Of a stretch of 64,000 nucleotides of DNA, positions 1 through 9,048 are shown piece by piece; within the stretch, counting starts at the first letter, position 1, and each line of letters opens with the position of its first letter. Source of the DNA: an uncultured Porphyromonadaceae bacterium (GTDB taxonomy: Bacteria; Bacteroidota; Bacteroidia; Bacteroidales; Muribaculaceae); contig CABUIO010000011.1 of assembly GCA_902491625.1 (NCBI GenBank), positions 1-64,000 of the forward strand, read 5' to 3'. Both the position numbers and the translations under genes were made by a program. The notes under the pieces are model-generated. The model was not told where the DNA came from. It searched no databases and worked only from the letters and a program-made list of their open reading frames with translations.

Positions 1-187
1 GGAGGTCTGTCTGTGTTGCCAACCGCGGCCTTCAGGCCGTGGACAGGCAGCTATAAAAGAAATCGCGTCGCGGAGCGATGCGTGTATGGTGATGTCGATA
101 CCGCACGACGTCGCTCCGCGACTGATTTTCCGATGTGATCTCCTACCACGGCCTGAAGGCCGCGGTTGGCAATACGGCCGGACCTCC
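1..187. repeat. Fold-back element with perfect 27-bp inverted repeat
   Basis: Positions 16-42 and 146-172 are exact reverse complements over 27 bases. Outside them GGAGGTC (1-7) pairs with GACCTCC (181-187). Inside, TCGCGGAGCGA (68-78) pairs with TCGCTCCGCGA (111-121). The transcript or single strand could therefore fold as one long rod. No reading frame is supported. The element touches the window edge, so it may extend further left. Confidence 0.8.
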
Positions 188-248
188 GGTCCGGCGCTGC
201 GCCGCTAAATTTTAACAATATAATTAATATTTTTTAACATCGGGAGGG

Positions 249-278
249 TTGAAAAGTCGCGGTTCATTTGTATCTTTG
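249..278 (+). promoter_or_regulatory. Bacteroidota-type promoter for the 1769-aa gene
   Basis: TTG at 249-251 is followed after 19 bp by TATCTTTG at 271-278, matching the Bacteroidota -33/-7 pattern. Transcription would start near 285, giving a leader of about 310 nt before the start codon at 595. The leader (285-594) has no supported gene. Confidence 0.65.
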
Positions 279-540
279 CGTCGATTATTCGCGAAACGGA
301 GGAAAAACTCAATTGTCTGGGTTGTGTTATCGACAAAAACCTACGTAAAAACTTGGCGTAAAAGAAAATAGAAAAGTCCGACGCCATACGTGCCCCCGTG
401 GTAACGAAGAAAAGGAATATACTGAATTGATACTGAGACCTACACATAGACATCCTTGCAGAGCCTTGTCCGCCATGCTCATGGACGGGGCATCGTTGCC
501 CTGTCCCGGGTTTGAAGTCAGGAGACCTTAAAAGAATGCA

Positions 541-568
541 ACAAACCATAAACAACAAACCATAAACA
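541..568 (+). repeat. Tandem 14-bp repeat just upstream of a start codon
   Basis: ACAAACCATAAACA occurs twice back to back (541-554, 555-568), then continues as a partial third copy. It is an A-rich, unstructured stretch ending 26 bp before the ATG at 595. An unstructured A-rich leader would suit translation initiation in Bacteroidota, which rely little on Shine-Dalgarno pairing; that role is inferred. Confidence 0.7.
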
Positions 569-594
569 ACAAACTCTAACTAATAAACGCTAAC

Positions 595-3500
595 ATGCTA
601 CAAAACAAACAAAACAGACTACGGCGACGTGCCGTGCGGCTGCTCTTGCTTATAGCCGCCCTCTTCGCCCTTTCCCCAACCGCCGATGCCGGATTCGGCA
701 CATGGGATGGTACAAAGTATACAGTTCAGATGAACGGACATCCGATAGGAGGATGGAATGGCTTCAAAGACATGACTAAGGTCGATGACAACCATTATTC
801 AGTTGAATTCACCCCTACTACTACCGATGTAATGTCATTTCGTCTTAAGATAAACGGAAAGGAATATGGCCCGACAGACAACAATAGCAACACTACTTTG
901 TCGGAAGGTTATCAACAGGCCTGGCTTACGGATTATTCAAATTGGGGAAAAAAAGAAGGCGCTTGGCTGATATATCCTTCGACCGGGTACAAGTATACAC
1001 TTCATTTCTGGTATTCTTATGACTCTCAGATGAAGTTCAACTTGGAAAAAACCTCCATCGGTGCTTCTACAATTCCTTCCTCCCTGTATTTCCGTACGGA
1101 TCAAAATTCGTGGGGGACTCCTATTTCCATGACCAAGAGTTCTGACGGAAAAACATTCTCGTATACACTCAGTCCTTATTCGGCGAACACAACCGTAAAA
1201 TTCCATTTCCGTCAGAATCAGAATGACTGGAACGGATATCAGCTTTTCCCGAATACGGATGGCGCATCGGCCGTTGTCGGCAGCAACACCATAGACAATT
1301 TTAAGGAGAATGGCTCTGACCCCAATAAGGCATGGGCATTTAAGTCGACTTCCAGCCAACCTGTAACATTTACGGTTGACTTTTCCAACGCTTCAAGTCC
1401 TGTGTTGAAAATAACACAAGATAACGGCACTCCTACCGTCACCTATTTCATTCAGGGTGACTTCAACAGCTGGGGTGCAGGTTCCTATTTCTCCGGCAGC
1501 GGCAACGAGTTGACTGCTACTGTGCCTAACTGGAAGAACAGTGATGGCAACGGCAATAATGACGGATTCTTGCTTAAGGGTAGCAATAGCAAAAACTATT
1601 CTACCGGCAGCGTGCTAAACAATAAGACCGCAGCGACGGTTTCCGAAGGTACGACCCACATGACGCTCAACGGTGCCGAGGGCAAGGAAGTGACTTTCAC
1701 GCTTACACTCAACAACGGTAACCCTTCGACACTAACAGCCACCTGGGATGAAGGCGGCAGCGGCGGCGATGAGGGCGATTACGAGCATAATCCGGGTACA
1801 GGCTGGGCAATCATCGGTGATTGGACAGGTTTCGGCAAAGACTGGACGAAGGGCGATGCCATGACTTCAGATAGAAAATATAGTATCGTGGCCAAGGATA
1901 ACGAGGATATTTACTTCCGAGTAAAAAATGGTTCTACGGAATATTATCCTTCCGAAAACAAAAATATACAGCTCACTACGGGAAACTATCAGTGGTGTAC
2001 CCAAGTCTCGACAACCAACAATGAGAAGGCATTTTATTTCACACCCCAGCAAGGGTATCAGTATGAGGTTGTTGTAGAGCCTAGCAGTGATAATACTGCG
2101 GGCTATCGCATCTGCGTTAACAACAAGGGTCTCTATGTGCCTCCTGTGCCTGAGACGCTTCCGGTCTATCCTATAGGCATCTACAGCAAGGATGAATTGG
2201 ACGCATACAATGAGCCGACGTATTATCTGCTCGCCTACGGTCTCAACAACGAGAAGGTGACCCCCGAATATCAGTTCACAAAAGCAACCGCAGCAGACGT
2301 AGCGAGGCTGCAGGGACTCGTGAGTGGCGCTACCAACAAAGGCGCCATCGCCGAGGGCAAGTATATCCTCGAGCTTACCATGCACAACACCACGCTGCGC
2401 TGGTCGAAAGGCGACAACAATTGGGGAGAACATCCCATGTCTGTGGTCGGTTTTGCCACTCCGCGTGCAGAACGTGAGACTAAGGTAAGCGGCTTCAAAT
2501 GGAACGAACTTGCATATGATCCCAACAACGCCGGTAATGTCAACGACTTCCTGAAAGGTTATGCCTGTGTGGCTGTCTACGACGAGACCGCAAATACTCT
2601 GGAGATTGTCAAGAAGGACAATGGTCTTCTCCCGTTCATATCTCTCGTGGGTGCCAACTGGAAGCAGAACACTGTCGCCAACAACGACACTGCCTACACT
2701 CTCCCCTCGCGTGATGACGGCAAGACCCACACCACCGATGACGGATGGCAGGATGCCTGGATTCAGTACAACGACAAGGGCGAGATTGCCAAGGATATTG
2801 AAGGAAACGTGATGTTCAACACCATGTTCCCTCCCCGCAACGTGATCAAGTTCGCAACCAACTTCAGCCTTAACGGAACAGACTATAACTTCACGCTCGG
2901 TTCCGACGAGCTTGTACTCCTTTCCACAGGTCATACCAAGAGCGGTTCTGGCTGGAAGCAGAATCCTCCGGCTGAGATGAAGCTCAACGGAGTGACCGTA
3001 ACCAATCTCACCAATAACGACAACCTCGCTCTTGGCGAAGCAGTCGATTTCCCGAATCAGCTCGCACTTGACAACGGAGAGCAGTATACGCTTTACGAGG
3101 TCAGCGACGTATGGGTGAACGGCAAGTTCAAGTTCTGGACAGGCTGGACCGGCGGCGCAAACAACTCCCAAAACGCAGGCGCAAACTGGGCCAACCACAC
3201 CAACTGGGGCCACTACAAGAAGCAGAAGGCCGACGATAAAGAAACCGTTGCTGAAGGAACTTCCGCACAGCAGATCCACATGAAGGCTACAGTGCCTCTT
3301 GGCGATACAGACGGTGACATGATTTTCGAAGAGCCTACCTATTTCAAAAAGCTCTATTTCTTCTATAACAAGGATCACGGAATCGAGGATAATAAATCGG
3401 TGTTCATCATGCTCCCCGCGCGTCTGGGTGCACAAATCGCCGCCCTCTCCCGCGAAAGTTACACACGCGGCATGTATCAGCCCACACTCAAGGATCTCGG

Positions 3501-5904
3501 AGACCTTGGCAGTCTTAAGGTGCTTGATGTGGTGATCACAGCCCATAACTATGACTCGGAGGAGCACGAGCTCGTGACCACAGTCAAACTTCCCGAAAAT
3601 ATCAAGGATCTCAACAAGACGGCTTCGACTTTCAGCGAGATTTTCTCAGGCATGGAAGGTGAGAACGGCGGTTGTGTATACGATCCTTACGCCTACAATA
3701 ACGGCAACTACTACTATAATATGGTCGTGACTTTCGACAATCCTTCTGCTGAAGGCGGCAAGGAGATTGTAGAGGTAAAATCCAATCCTTTCACTATCTT
3801 CCGCGGGGAGGCTTCGGCAACGCTGAAGGCTTATCAGCTCGTGAAGATCCTTGGGCCCACGGATGGCTATAACTATCTGACATACGATCCCGCCGGCGGC
3901 GACAAGGTGTATAAGGTTAAAGTCACTGTCGAAAAACCCAACAATGTAATCGGCGGAGTCAATTCTATTTCTGATGAGAAGGCTCTTGATTCCGACATCA
4001 ATCCCAAATATGTTGAGTCCAAAGAACTGACGACTGACGAGATCACGGAGCTGAACTTTGGCGACGGCAGCAAGTACCGCTTCAGCTGCAAGGTGCTCCT
4101 CGTGGGCAACATCGTAGGCCAGAACATCACTTCATATGAGCTTCTAGAGCCGCAGCTCGTCAATATCGAGAATTACATTGTGGGTGACCGCGTAGAGAAA
4201 GACAATGTTCCTACTTTCACAATGGATAAAGAAGGCCGTAAAGACCGTTTCTTCTACATCGTGGAGCCGCTGATTAAGAATAACGGTTTCGGATACAGCT
4301 ATACCTGGAAGCCTGATTTCATGTATTCGGTTAAGGATGCACAGGGAACGACACAGACCAAGTCGGGCAAATCCGAGGCATCCGTAGAGGGTCGTCTCGT
4401 GCTCCCCGAACCCAAGCTCATCGAAGAGCACAGCCGTCTGGAGATGTTCTACGGCGATAACAGCGGCGACAACACCGAAGGTAAAGACGACAAAATCGGC
4501 AGTTTCAGCTACTCCGTCAGCGGCGACAACGCCGTGAAGCTTGGCGAAGGCGCCCGCTTCCAGCAGGTGCGCAAGGCTATCGTGATCGAGCGTCCTAACG
4601 TGACATTGCGTTACCGCGCGCTGTCGAAGGAATATATTGTTGCGAAAGCCAAGGAAGCCGGTATCGATGTCGGTTATACAGAGGACACAAAGGCGCCTCT
4701 CGTAGTCGGCCTGTTCGACTTCAAGGTTGGCGACGAGACCGTAGTGATCAACAACGGATCTAAGTATCCCAACAACGAAGGTCTGGACTGGTATCTCTAC
4801 CACAGCACCACCAAGAATCCCGCCTACTATTACTTCAAGGGCTTCGAAGGTTTCGAATATGGCTGGGATCCCGAGCATAACATCGGTGTGACTACATACT
4901 ACGAGCCCCGCGAAATGACATTCTCTGTCCGTGACGCCTTCAAGGACGTGAAGTTCTTCCCCCGCTGGAAAGACGGAACGATCTCGGGTCTGCGCATCAG
5001 TCAGGACGCTCCCGTGAACGCACTCGCCGAAGGCACCTATAATGATGCTATAGGTAGCTCGGATGGAGACAATGCTGTCCGCATCACAAGGTCTTCGCTC
5101 ATTTATGCCGAAACAGCCGCCGAGGGCATCAAGGCCGGCGATCTCATCGAGCAGGTGACCGTCAAGGTCAACCTCGCCAGCGAGACCGGCAATGTCGTTG
5201 CTCGCGTCAACAAGGAGGGAAATCCCCTGATGGAGAACGGCGAGGAAGCTGCAGATTATCGTGAGGCAGGCAAGCAGATGCAGCACACCGATTTCATCAC
5301 GGCTCAGGCTGCCGCCGGCACAGAGATCGCCGAGAAGGGCGAGAGCGACTACTTCCTTGTACGCATTGTCGACAAGACGACCCAGAAAGATCTCATGACG
5401 CCTCAGGCAGTATCGGCCAAGGATATGTACGACGGCAAGGAATTCGCCGTGACGGCCAACCACGGACACTGGTGGGACGGCCAGCTCGAGACAGTGAAGG
5501 CCGATCCTCTGTACAAGCGTATGCAGGTGCGCATCAGCCATCTCTATCCTTTCGTCGCCGGTACCGAGGGTACGACAGTGGACACCACGACACCCGCGTC
5601 CGCACCGCGCCGCGCAGGCGCTGAGGGCGCAGCGGCATCCGACGAGAACGTAGTGATCAAGTCGGACGCTATGCTCCGCGAGTTCGCCGGCAGTGACATT
5701 CCGACCGCCGTGATCGGTGTGGAGGACGCCATGCGCGACAGCGTCGTAGCCGGTGTGGGCTTCATCGAGGCTCACGGCGAGGGCGTGGAGATCTACGGTG
5801 CCGACGGTATCAAGATCGCCGCAGGCGAAGGCCGCCACGAGGTTTCGGCCGGTGTCTATGTGGTTCGCCTCAACGGCCGTGCCGAGAAGGTGATCGTGCG
5901 TTGA
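595..5904 (+). CDS. Giant secreted surface protein with carbohydrate-binding-like modules and a type IX-like tail
   Basis: 1769 residues. A basic start and hydrophobic stretch ending near SPTADA (about residue 32) form a signal peptide. The first ~520 residues look like four tandem beta-sandwich modules, around residues 33-150, 160-275, 280-385 and 400-510. They carry repeated motifs such as FIQGDFNSWG, FRTDQNSWG and WAIIGDWTGFG that resemble starch-binding SusE/SusF-type or CBM-like modules. I do not recognise the long middle region (about 520-1660). The last ~40 residues (GVEIYGADGIKIA, then GVYVVRLNGRAEKVIVR) match the general pattern of a type A type IX secretion C-terminal domain. Export to the cell surface and glycan binding are inferred. 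It stands alone, with its own promoter and terminator. No catalytic motif was seen. Confidence 0.75.
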   Translation: MLQNKQNRLRRRAVRLLLLIAALFALSPTADAGFGTWDGTKYTVQMNGHPIGGWNGFKDMTKVDDNHYSVEFTPTTTDVMSFRLKINGKEYGPTDNNSNTTLSEGYQQAWLTDYSNWGKKEGAWLIYPSTGYKYTLHFWYSYDSQMKFNLEKTSIGASTIPSSLYFRTDQNSWGTPISMTKSSDGKTFSYTLSPYSANTTVKFHFRQNQNDWNGYQLFPNTDGASAVVGSNTIDNFKENGSDPNKAWAFKSTSSQPVTFTVDFSNASSPVLKITQDNGTPTVTYFIQGDFNSWGAGSYFSGSGNELTATVPNWKNSDGNGNNDGFLLKGSNSKNYSTGSVLNNKTAATVSEGTTHMTLNGAEGKEVTFTLTLNNGNPSTLTATWDEGGSGGDEGDYEHNPGTGWAIIGDWTGFGKDWTKGDAMTSDRKYSIVAKDNEDIYFRVKNGSTEYYPSENKNIQLTTGNYQWCTQVSTTNNEKAFYFTPQQGYQYEVVVEPSSDNTAGYRICVNNKGLYVPPVPETLPVYPIGIYSKDELDAYNEPTYYLLAYGLNNEKVTPEYQFTKATAADVARLQGLVSGATNKGAIAEGKYILELTMHNTTLRWSKGDNNWGEHPMSVVGFATPRAERETKVSGFKWNELAYDPNNAGNVNDFLKGYACVAVYDETANTLEIVKKDNGLLPFISLVGANWKQNTVANNDTAYTLPSRDDGKTHTTDDGWQDAWIQYNDKGEIAKDIEGNVMFNTMFPPRNVIKFATNFSLNGTDYNFTLGSDELVLLSTGHTKSGSGWKQNPPAEMKLNGVTVTNLTNNDNLALGEAVDFPNQLALDNGEQYTLYEVSDVWVNGKFKFWTGWTGGANNSQNAGANWANHTNWGHYKKQKADDKETVAEGTSAQQIHMKATVPLGDTDGDMIFEEPTYFKKLYFFYNKDHGIEDNKSVFIMLPARLGAQIAALSRESYTRGMYQPTLKDLGDLGSLKVLDVVITAHNYDSEEHELVTTVKLPENIKDLNKTASTFSEIFSGMEGENGGCVYDPYAYNNGNYYYNMVVTFDNPSAEGGKEIVEVKSNPFTIFRGEASATLKAYQLVKILGPTDGYNYLTYDPAGGDKVYKVKVTVEKPNNVIGGVNSISDEKALDSDINPKYVESKELTTDEITELNFGDGSKYRFSCKVLLVGNIVGQNITSYELLEPQLVNIENYIVGDRVEKDNVPTFTMDKEGRKDRFFYIVEPLIKNNGFGYSYTWKPDFMYSVKDAQGTTQTKSGKSEASVEGRLVLPEPKLIEEHSRLEMFYGDNSGDNTEGKDDKIGSFSYSVSGDNAVKLGEGARFQQVRKAIVIERPNVTLRYRALSKEYIVAKAKEAGIDVGYTEDTKAPLVVGLFDFKVGDETVVINNGSKYPNNEGLDWYLYHSTTKNPAYYYFKGFEGFEYGWDPEHNIGVTTYYEPREMTFSVRDAFKDVKFFPRWKDGTISGLRISQDAPVNALAEGTYNDAIGSSDGDNAVRITRSSLIYAETAAEGIKAGDLIEQVTVKVNLASETGNVVARVNKEGNPLMENGEEAADYREAGKQMQHTDFITAQAAAGTEIAEKGESDYFLVRIVDKTTQKDLMTPQAVSAKDMYDGKEFAVTANHGHWWDGQLETVKADPLYKRMQVRISHLYPFVAGTEGTTVDTTTPASAPRRAGAEGAAASDENVVIKSDAMLREFAGSDIPTAVIGVEDAMRDSVVAGVGFIEAHGEGVEIYGADGIKIAAGEGRHEVSAGVYVVRLNGRAEKVIVR

Positions 5905-5961
5905 AATACTCCAAATACAATAGCACAATAATCATGTGATTTTTTAATTAGTTACCTTTGT

Positions 5962-5995
5962 GCGGGCTGCGTCGTGAGACGCGGCCCGCTTTTTT
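5962..5995 (+). terminator. Rho-independent terminator of the 1769-aa gene
   Basis: A 12-bp stem, GCGGGCTGCGTC (5962-5973) with GACGCGGCCCGC (5978-5989), closes a GTGA loop and is followed by six T residues. It lies 58 bp after the stop codon. Confidence 0.9.
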
Positions 5996-6014
5996 CCCCC
6001 TGACGGTGTCCTCT

Positions 6015-6119
6015 CCCCGGACGTTGTCCGGGGTTAACAAGATGGTCAGGCCTCCGGCCTGACGACTTTAGGGACTTTAAGGTCTTTAGGGAGCGGGCGC
6101 AAAATATTGCGCCCCTACA
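6015..6119. repeat. Composite palindromic repeat, copy 1
   Basis: This is an ordered set of motifs: a palindrome of the form CCCCGGACnnTGTCCGGGG, GTTAACAA, the palindrome TCAGGCCTCCGGCCTGA, a CTTTAGGG pair, and GGGCGCAAAATATTGCGCCC. It reappears in the same order at 6384-6486 and, truncated, at 6556-6604. A partial inverted match to the GGGGCGCAA end lies at 6138-6160. Confidence 0.85.
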
Positions 6120-6186
6120 TGACAATCACACGACCATGTAGGGGCGCAATAATTTGCGCCCACCGCGATAACACCACGACGAGGAG

Positions 6187-6380
6187 AGGCCTGTCAAGGC
6201 CGATACGACAATAGCCCGGCAGCGTGAGCTCCGGGAATGAGATATACACAATGAAAATGAGGTCTGTAGGACCGATCAAAAGGCTTCGTTCGGATCGCCC
6301 CTACAGGGCTTGATATATGTTCTACGCCACGATCCCGGAGTTTACACTCCGGGCTATTGTCGTATCGGCCTTACAGGCCT
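6187..6380. repeat. AATAGCCCGG fold-back element, copy 1
   Basis: Arms 6187-6219 and 6349-6380 are reverse complements over about 32 bases with one indel. Inside are a second pair of hairpins built on GAGCTCCGGGA and TCCCGGAGT, and a central stem CTGTA/TACAG enclosing CGATC and GATCG. A related element lies at 53390-53595. No gene is supported here. Confidence 0.8.
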
Positions 6381-6383
6381 TTT

Positions 6384-6486
6384 CCCGGACGGTGTCCGGG
6401 GTTAACAAAATCATAGGCCTCCGGCCTGAGGACTTTAGGGACTTTAAGGTCTTTAGGGAGCGGGCGCAAAATATTGCGCCCCTACA
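6384..6486. repeat. Composite palindromic repeat, copy 2
   Basis: This is a near-identical direct copy of 6015-6119 with the same order of palindromes. It lies immediately after the right arm of the fold-back element. Confidence 0.85.
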
Positions 6487-6555
6487 GATTATTGTGTGCC
6501 TACAGGGTATGAAAAAGCGCTGCGGCTCGGGTGAGTCGCAGCGCTGTGGGCTATT

Positions 6556-6604
6556 CCCCGGACGCTGTTCGGGGTTAACAAGATGCTCAGGCCTCCGGCC
6601 TGAC
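6556..6604. repeat. Composite palindromic repeat, truncated copy 3
   Basis: It contains only the first two palindromes of the unit (CCCCGGACGCTGTTCGGGG, then the CAGGCCTCCGGCCTG block) and ends 9 bp from the end of pnp. The changed base pair in the first stem is partly tolerated by G-T pairing. It may act in 3'-end formation of the pnp transcript, which is inferred. Confidence 0.75.
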
Positions 6605-6612
6605 CGGACGGG

Positions 6613-8898
6613 TCAGCGGCGCGGGCCACGGTTGCCACCGTCGCGGCGCGGGCCTCTGTCGCCGCGCTCTCCGCGGTCGCCGCCTTCACGACGCGGGCCA
6701 CGGTCGCCACCTTCGCGGCGCGGGCCGCGGGGACGTGCCTGGGGCTCGACGTAGCCTTCTGGTTTCTCCTGAAGCACTCGCATGGAGAGGCGGTATTTGC
6801 CGGTCTTCTTGTCGATCTCGATGAGCTTGACGGTCACTTCGTCGCCCTCCTTGAGTCCGCTGGCTTCCATGTTGTCGAGGCGTTCCCAGCTGATCTCGCT
6901 GATGTGGAGGAGTCCGTCGCGGTTGGGCATGAACTCCACGAATGCTCCGAAGTCGAGGATGGAGCGCACCTTGCCGGTGTAGACCTTGCCTTCCTCGGGC
7001 TGTGCGACGATCTCCTGAATGCGCTCGTAGGCGGCGTCGAGGCTCTCCTTGTTGGCGGAGGCGATCTCTACCTTGCCGATGCCGCGCTCCATGTCTTCGT
7101 CGATGGAGATTGTGGCTCCGGTCTCCTCCTGGATGCCCTGGATGACCTTGCCCTGGGGGCCGATGACGGCGCCGATGAGTTCCTTGGGAATCTCGAAGGC
7201 GACGATGCGGGGCACGTGGGGCTTGTAGTCTTCGCGGGGAGCGGGGATGTGGTCGTTGATGATGCCGAGGATGTGCATGCGTCCCTGACGCGCCTGCTCA
7301 AGTGCTTTGGCAAGGATCTCGTAGCTGAGACCGTCGCACTTGATGTCCATCTGTGTGGCGGTGATTCCCTTGTCCGTACCGGTCACCTTGAAGTCCATGT
7401 CGCCGAGATGGTCCTCGTCGCCGAGGATGTCGGTGAGGACGGCATATTTCTGACCGTCGGAGATGAGACCCATGGCCACGCCTGCGACGGGGCGTTTCAT
7501 CTTGACTCCGGCGTCGAGGAGGGCGAGCGTGGAGCCGCAGACCGTTGCCATCGACGAGGAGCCGTTGGACTCCAGGATGTCGCTGACGATGCGGCATGTG
7601 TAGGGGAAGCCTTCGGGGAGCATGCGCTTGACGGCGCGGTGGGCGAGATTGCCGTGGCCGATCTCGCGGCGGCCGACGCCGCGCTGCGGACGAGCCTCGC
7701 CGGTGGAGAAGGGGGGGAAGTTGTAGTGGAGCAGGAAGCGTTCCTTGCTCTGGTCGAGCACGTTGTCGACGATCTTCTCGTCGAGGGTGGTGCCGAGGGT
7801 CACGGTAACGAGCGCCTGGGTCTCGCCTCGGGTGAAGATGGCGGATCCGTGGGGGCCGGGGATGTAGTCGGTCTCGACCCAGATGGGGCGCACGGTGGTG
7901 GTGTCGCGGCCGTCGAGGCGGATTCCCTCGTCGAGGACGCAGCGGCGCATGGCCTCTTTCTCGACGTCGTGGTAGTAGCGCTTCACCATTGCCTCGCGCT
8001 GCTCGGGAGTGTACTTGGCAAGCTGCTCGTCGGTCATTTCGGGGAGGGCGGCGATGTATTCGTCGCAGATTGCGCCGAAGGATTCGGCTCTCCAGTGTTT
8101 GTCGGGGTTGCCGGTCTTGGCGATGGCGTAGGCCTTGTCGTAGCATTTGGCGTGGACGTCGGCGCGGAGCTCGTCGTCGTTGACCTCGTGGCAGTATTCG
8201 CGTTTGGTCTCCTTGCCGGCTTCCTTCATAAGCTCGATCTGGGCGACGCAATGCTTCTTGATCTCCTCGTGGGCGACCTTGAGGGCTTCGAGGAGCTCAG
8301 CCTCGCTGACCTCGTCCATCTCGCCCTCGACCATCATGATGTTGTCGTAGGTGGCGCCGACCATCAGCTCGATGTCGGCATCCTTGATCTGCTTGAAGGT
8401 GGGGTTGATCACCCACTGGCCGCCTACGCGTGCTACGCGCACTTCGGAGATGGGGCCGTCGAAGGGTATGTCGGAGCATGCCAGGGCTGCCGATGCGGCA
8501 AGTCCGGCGAGTGCGTCGGGAGCGTCGTTCTCGTCGGCGGAGAAGAGGGTGACGTTGACGAATGTCTCGGCATGGTAGTTCTCGGGGAAGAGGGGACGCA
8601 AAACGCGGTCGACAAGACGCGAGGTCAGGATCTCATAGTCGTTGCTGCGGCCTTCGCGCTTGAGAAATCCGCCGGGATAGCGGCCTATTGAGGCATACTT
8701 CTCTTTGTACTCTACTGTGAGGGGCATGAAGTCCACGCCCTCGCCTGCCTCCTTGGCGGAACATACTGTGGCGAGAAGCATGGTGTTGCCCATGCGCAGC
8801 TCCACAGCACCATCGGCCTGCTTGGCGAGCTTGCCGGTCTCGATCGTGATCGTGCGGCCGTCGCTCAGCTCGATGGTCTTTTTGATAGGTTTCAACAT
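6613..8898 (-). CDS. pnp: Polyribonucleotide nucleotidyltransferase (PNPase)
   Basis: 761 residues, a usual length. Two RNase PH-type cores flank a helical linker. The second core holds the conserved stretch GDMDFKVTGT with the acidic residues expected at the active site. These are followed by a KH domain (IPKELIGAVIGPQGKVIQ) and an S1 domain (GKVRSILDFGAFVEFMP). The protein performs phosphate-dependent 3'-5' RNA degradation in the cytoplasm. Unusually, the last ~40 residues are a tandem Arg/Gly-rich tail of RGPRREGGD-type units, likely an RNA-binding extension. A promoter lies at 8934-8964, and the gene runs alone toward a repeat-filled convergent gap. Confidence 0.97.
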   Translation of the reverse strand: MLKPIKKTIELSDGRTITIETGKLAKQADGAVELRMGNTMLLATVCSAKEAGEGVDFMPLTVEYKEKYASIGRYPGGFLKREGRSNDYEILTSRLVDRVLRPLFPENYHAETFVNVTLFSADENDAPDALAGLAASAALACSDIPFDGPISEVRVARVGGQWVINPTFKQIKDADIELMVGATYDNIMMVEGEMDEVSEAELLEALKVAHEEIKKHCVAQIELMKEAGKETKREYCHEVNDDELRADVHAKCYDKAYAIAKTGNPDKHWRAESFGAICDEYIAALPEMTDEQLAKYTPEQREAMVKRYYHDVEKEAMRRCVLDEGIRLDGRDTTTVRPIWVETDYIPGPHGSAIFTRGETQALVTVTLGTTLDEKIVDNVLDQSKERFLLHYNFPPFSTGEARPQRGVGRREIGHGNLAHRAVKRMLPEGFPYTCRIVSDILESNGSSSMATVCGSTLALLDAGVKMKRPVAGVAMGLISDGQKYAVLTDILGDEDHLGDMDFKVTGTDKGITATQMDIKCDGLSYEILAKALEQARQGRMHILGIINDHIPAPREDYKPHVPRIVAFEIPKELIGAVIGPQGKVIQGIQEETGATISIDEDMERGIGKVEIASANKESLDAAYERIQEIVAQPEEGKVYTGKVRSILDFGAFVEFMPNRDGLLHISEISWERLDNMEASGLKEGDEVTVKLIEIDKKTGKYRLSMRVLQEKPEGYVEPQARPRGPRREGGDRGPRREGGDRGERGDRGPRRDGGNRGPRR

Positions 8899-8933
8899 AA
8901 AAATTTCTTATTTCTTTCTTGCAAATTTCGCCG

Positions 8934-8964
8934 CAAAGGTACTTAATTTTCGGCATTTAAGCAA
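8934..8964 (-). promoter_or_regulatory. Promoter of pnp
   Basis: On the minus strand, TTG (8964-8962) is followed after 20 bp by TACCTTTG (8941-8934). The start codon is 36 bp downstream. Confidence 0.7.
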
Positions 8965-9013
8965 TAGTTTTCGGAAGCGTTTTATGTCGGGGCGGCGGTC
9001 AGGGCGTGATCAG

Positions 9014-9041
9014 GGCGCCGCAAACCGTTCACCGCGGCGCC
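9014..9041 (-). terminator. Hairpin after the GlmU-like gene
   Basis: GGCGCCGC (9014-9021) pairs with GCGGCGCC (9034-9041) around a 12-nt loop, 8 bp past the stop codon on the minus strand. There is no clear T-run, so it may be a terminator or a 3'-protecting stem. Confidence 0.5.
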
Positions 9042-9048
9042 GTATGGC

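Noticed and set aside
1867..3567. Long antisense open frame (566 codons) opposite the giant surface protein
   Set aside because: It lies wholly within a well-supported gene, shows no signal, domain or promoter, and its composition is that expected from the complementary strand of a GC-rich gene.
5953..5960. TACCTTTG resembling a -7 promoter box
   Set aside because: It sits directly before the terminator hairpin of the same gene and no plus-strand gene follows, so it is probably chance.
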